Below, one piece after another: positions 63,829-64,000 of a DNA stretch of 64,000 nucleotides. Source of the DNA: Caulobacter flavus (lineage in GTDB: Bacteria; Pseudomonadota; Alphaproteobacteria; Caulobacterales; Caulobacteraceae); contig NZ_CP026100.1 of assembly GCF_003722335.1 (NCBI RefSeq), positions 2,950,001 through 3,014,000 of the forward strand, read 5' to 3'. Below the pieces are notes generated by a model. That model had not been told where the DNA came from. It made no database searches and saw only the letters and a program-made list of their open reading frames with translations. Numbering within the stretch: position 1 is the first letter of the stretch; every line of letters starts with the position of its first letter. The translations under genes were made by a program, and so were the position numbers.

Positions 63829-64000
63829 ATGGTCACCTTCGGACTCAAGGTCGCCCTGTTCCTGGGGGCCTTCGCCTTCATGGAAGGCTTCGCCTGGTTC
63901 ACCCACAAGTACGTCATGCACGGCTTCGGCTGGGTGTGGCACCGCTCGCACCACGAGCCGCGCCACGGCGCCTTCGAGTTGAACGACCTGTTCGCGGTGG
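63829..64000 (+). CDS. crtZ: Beta-carotene hydroxylase CrtZ, cut by the window end
   Basis: The first 57 codons are present. They begin MVTFGLKVALFLGAFAFMEGFAWFTHKYVMHG, a membrane helix followed by the first HxxxxH (HKYVMH), then WHRSHHEPRHGAFELNDLF, the second histidine motif (HRSHH). This is the fatty-acid-hydroxylase-type di-iron CrtZ, which hydroxylates the rings of beta-carotene at C3 to give zeaxanthin. The C-terminal histidine boxes lie outside the window. Its distance from the permease gene and same strand suggest the same transcription unit. Confidence 0.93.
   Translation, partial: MVTFGLKVALFLGAFAFMEGFAWFTHKYVMHGFGWVWHRSHHEPRHGAFELNDLFAV

Overview
The window is high-GC alphaproteobacterial DNA, most likely from Caulobacter or a close relative in the Caulobacteraceae. 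The reasons are the ribosomal protein sequences, the many GTG and TTG starts, a TonB-dependent receptor, the class I GC-rich palindromic intergenic repeats, and the gene content (ATP12, lidless-length Adk, RluA paralogues, a CelD-type acetyltransferase). No tRNA, rRNA, CRISPR array, insertion sequence or prophage was seen.

Layout. 1-8 kb: the 3' part of a GH2 glycosidase, a secreted S9 peptidase, a 955 bp intergenic stretch full of palindromic repeats, then a large TonB-dependent receptor on the minus strand. 8.4-14.6 kb: fdhD translationally coupled to a YdeP-type molybdopterin oxidoreductase, a CelD-like acetyltransferase paired with a cupin-like protein, and a secreted GIN-domain beta-repeat protein. 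14.8-15.5 kb: an outer-membrane barrel protein on the minus strand. 16.1-30.6 kb: a contiguous S10-spc-alpha ribosomal protein locus (rpsJ to rplQ, with secY, adk and rpoA), with a candidate promoter at each of rpsJ and rpsM and hairpins after rpmD, rplO, secY, adk, rpoA and rplQ. Within it, rpmC (L29) carries an apparent 1-nt deletion that truncates it to 17 codons.

30.7-54.9 kb is a mixed housekeeping and accessory region: a minus-strand ABC exporter with a secreted partner; an NPP-type phosphodiesterase lipoprotein; an unrecognised 561-residue protein; a four-gene overlapping operon (VOC, YjbR, ArsR, SRPBCC); an MFS transporter; a lipoprotein HtrA protease; rarA; two RluA-type pseudouridine synthases; a degenerate GGDEF/EAL-like protein; a secreted TonB-domain protein; crcB; a TPR/2OG oxygenase; a DUF1501/DUF1800 pair; ATP12; YnfA; and an acyl-CoA carboxylase beta subunit.

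54.9-64 kb: immediately after the carboxylase lies a giant inverted repeat (two 115-nt arms with one mismatch) built around the local GC-rich palindromic repeat. It is followed by a membrane protein, a CPA1 Na+/H+ antiporter, a leaderless GH18-like protein, an ALDH7-type dehydrogenase, and an operon crtE - ABC ATPase - ABC permease - crtZ (cut by the window end) that links carotenoid synthesis with an ABC-2 exporter.

The observations most worth a second look are the rpmC frameshift, the giant palindromic element at 54946-55314, the ABC exporter embedded in a carotenoid operon, the catalytically dead GGDEF/EAL-like protein, and the TPR-2OG oxygenase coupled to a pseudouridine synthase.
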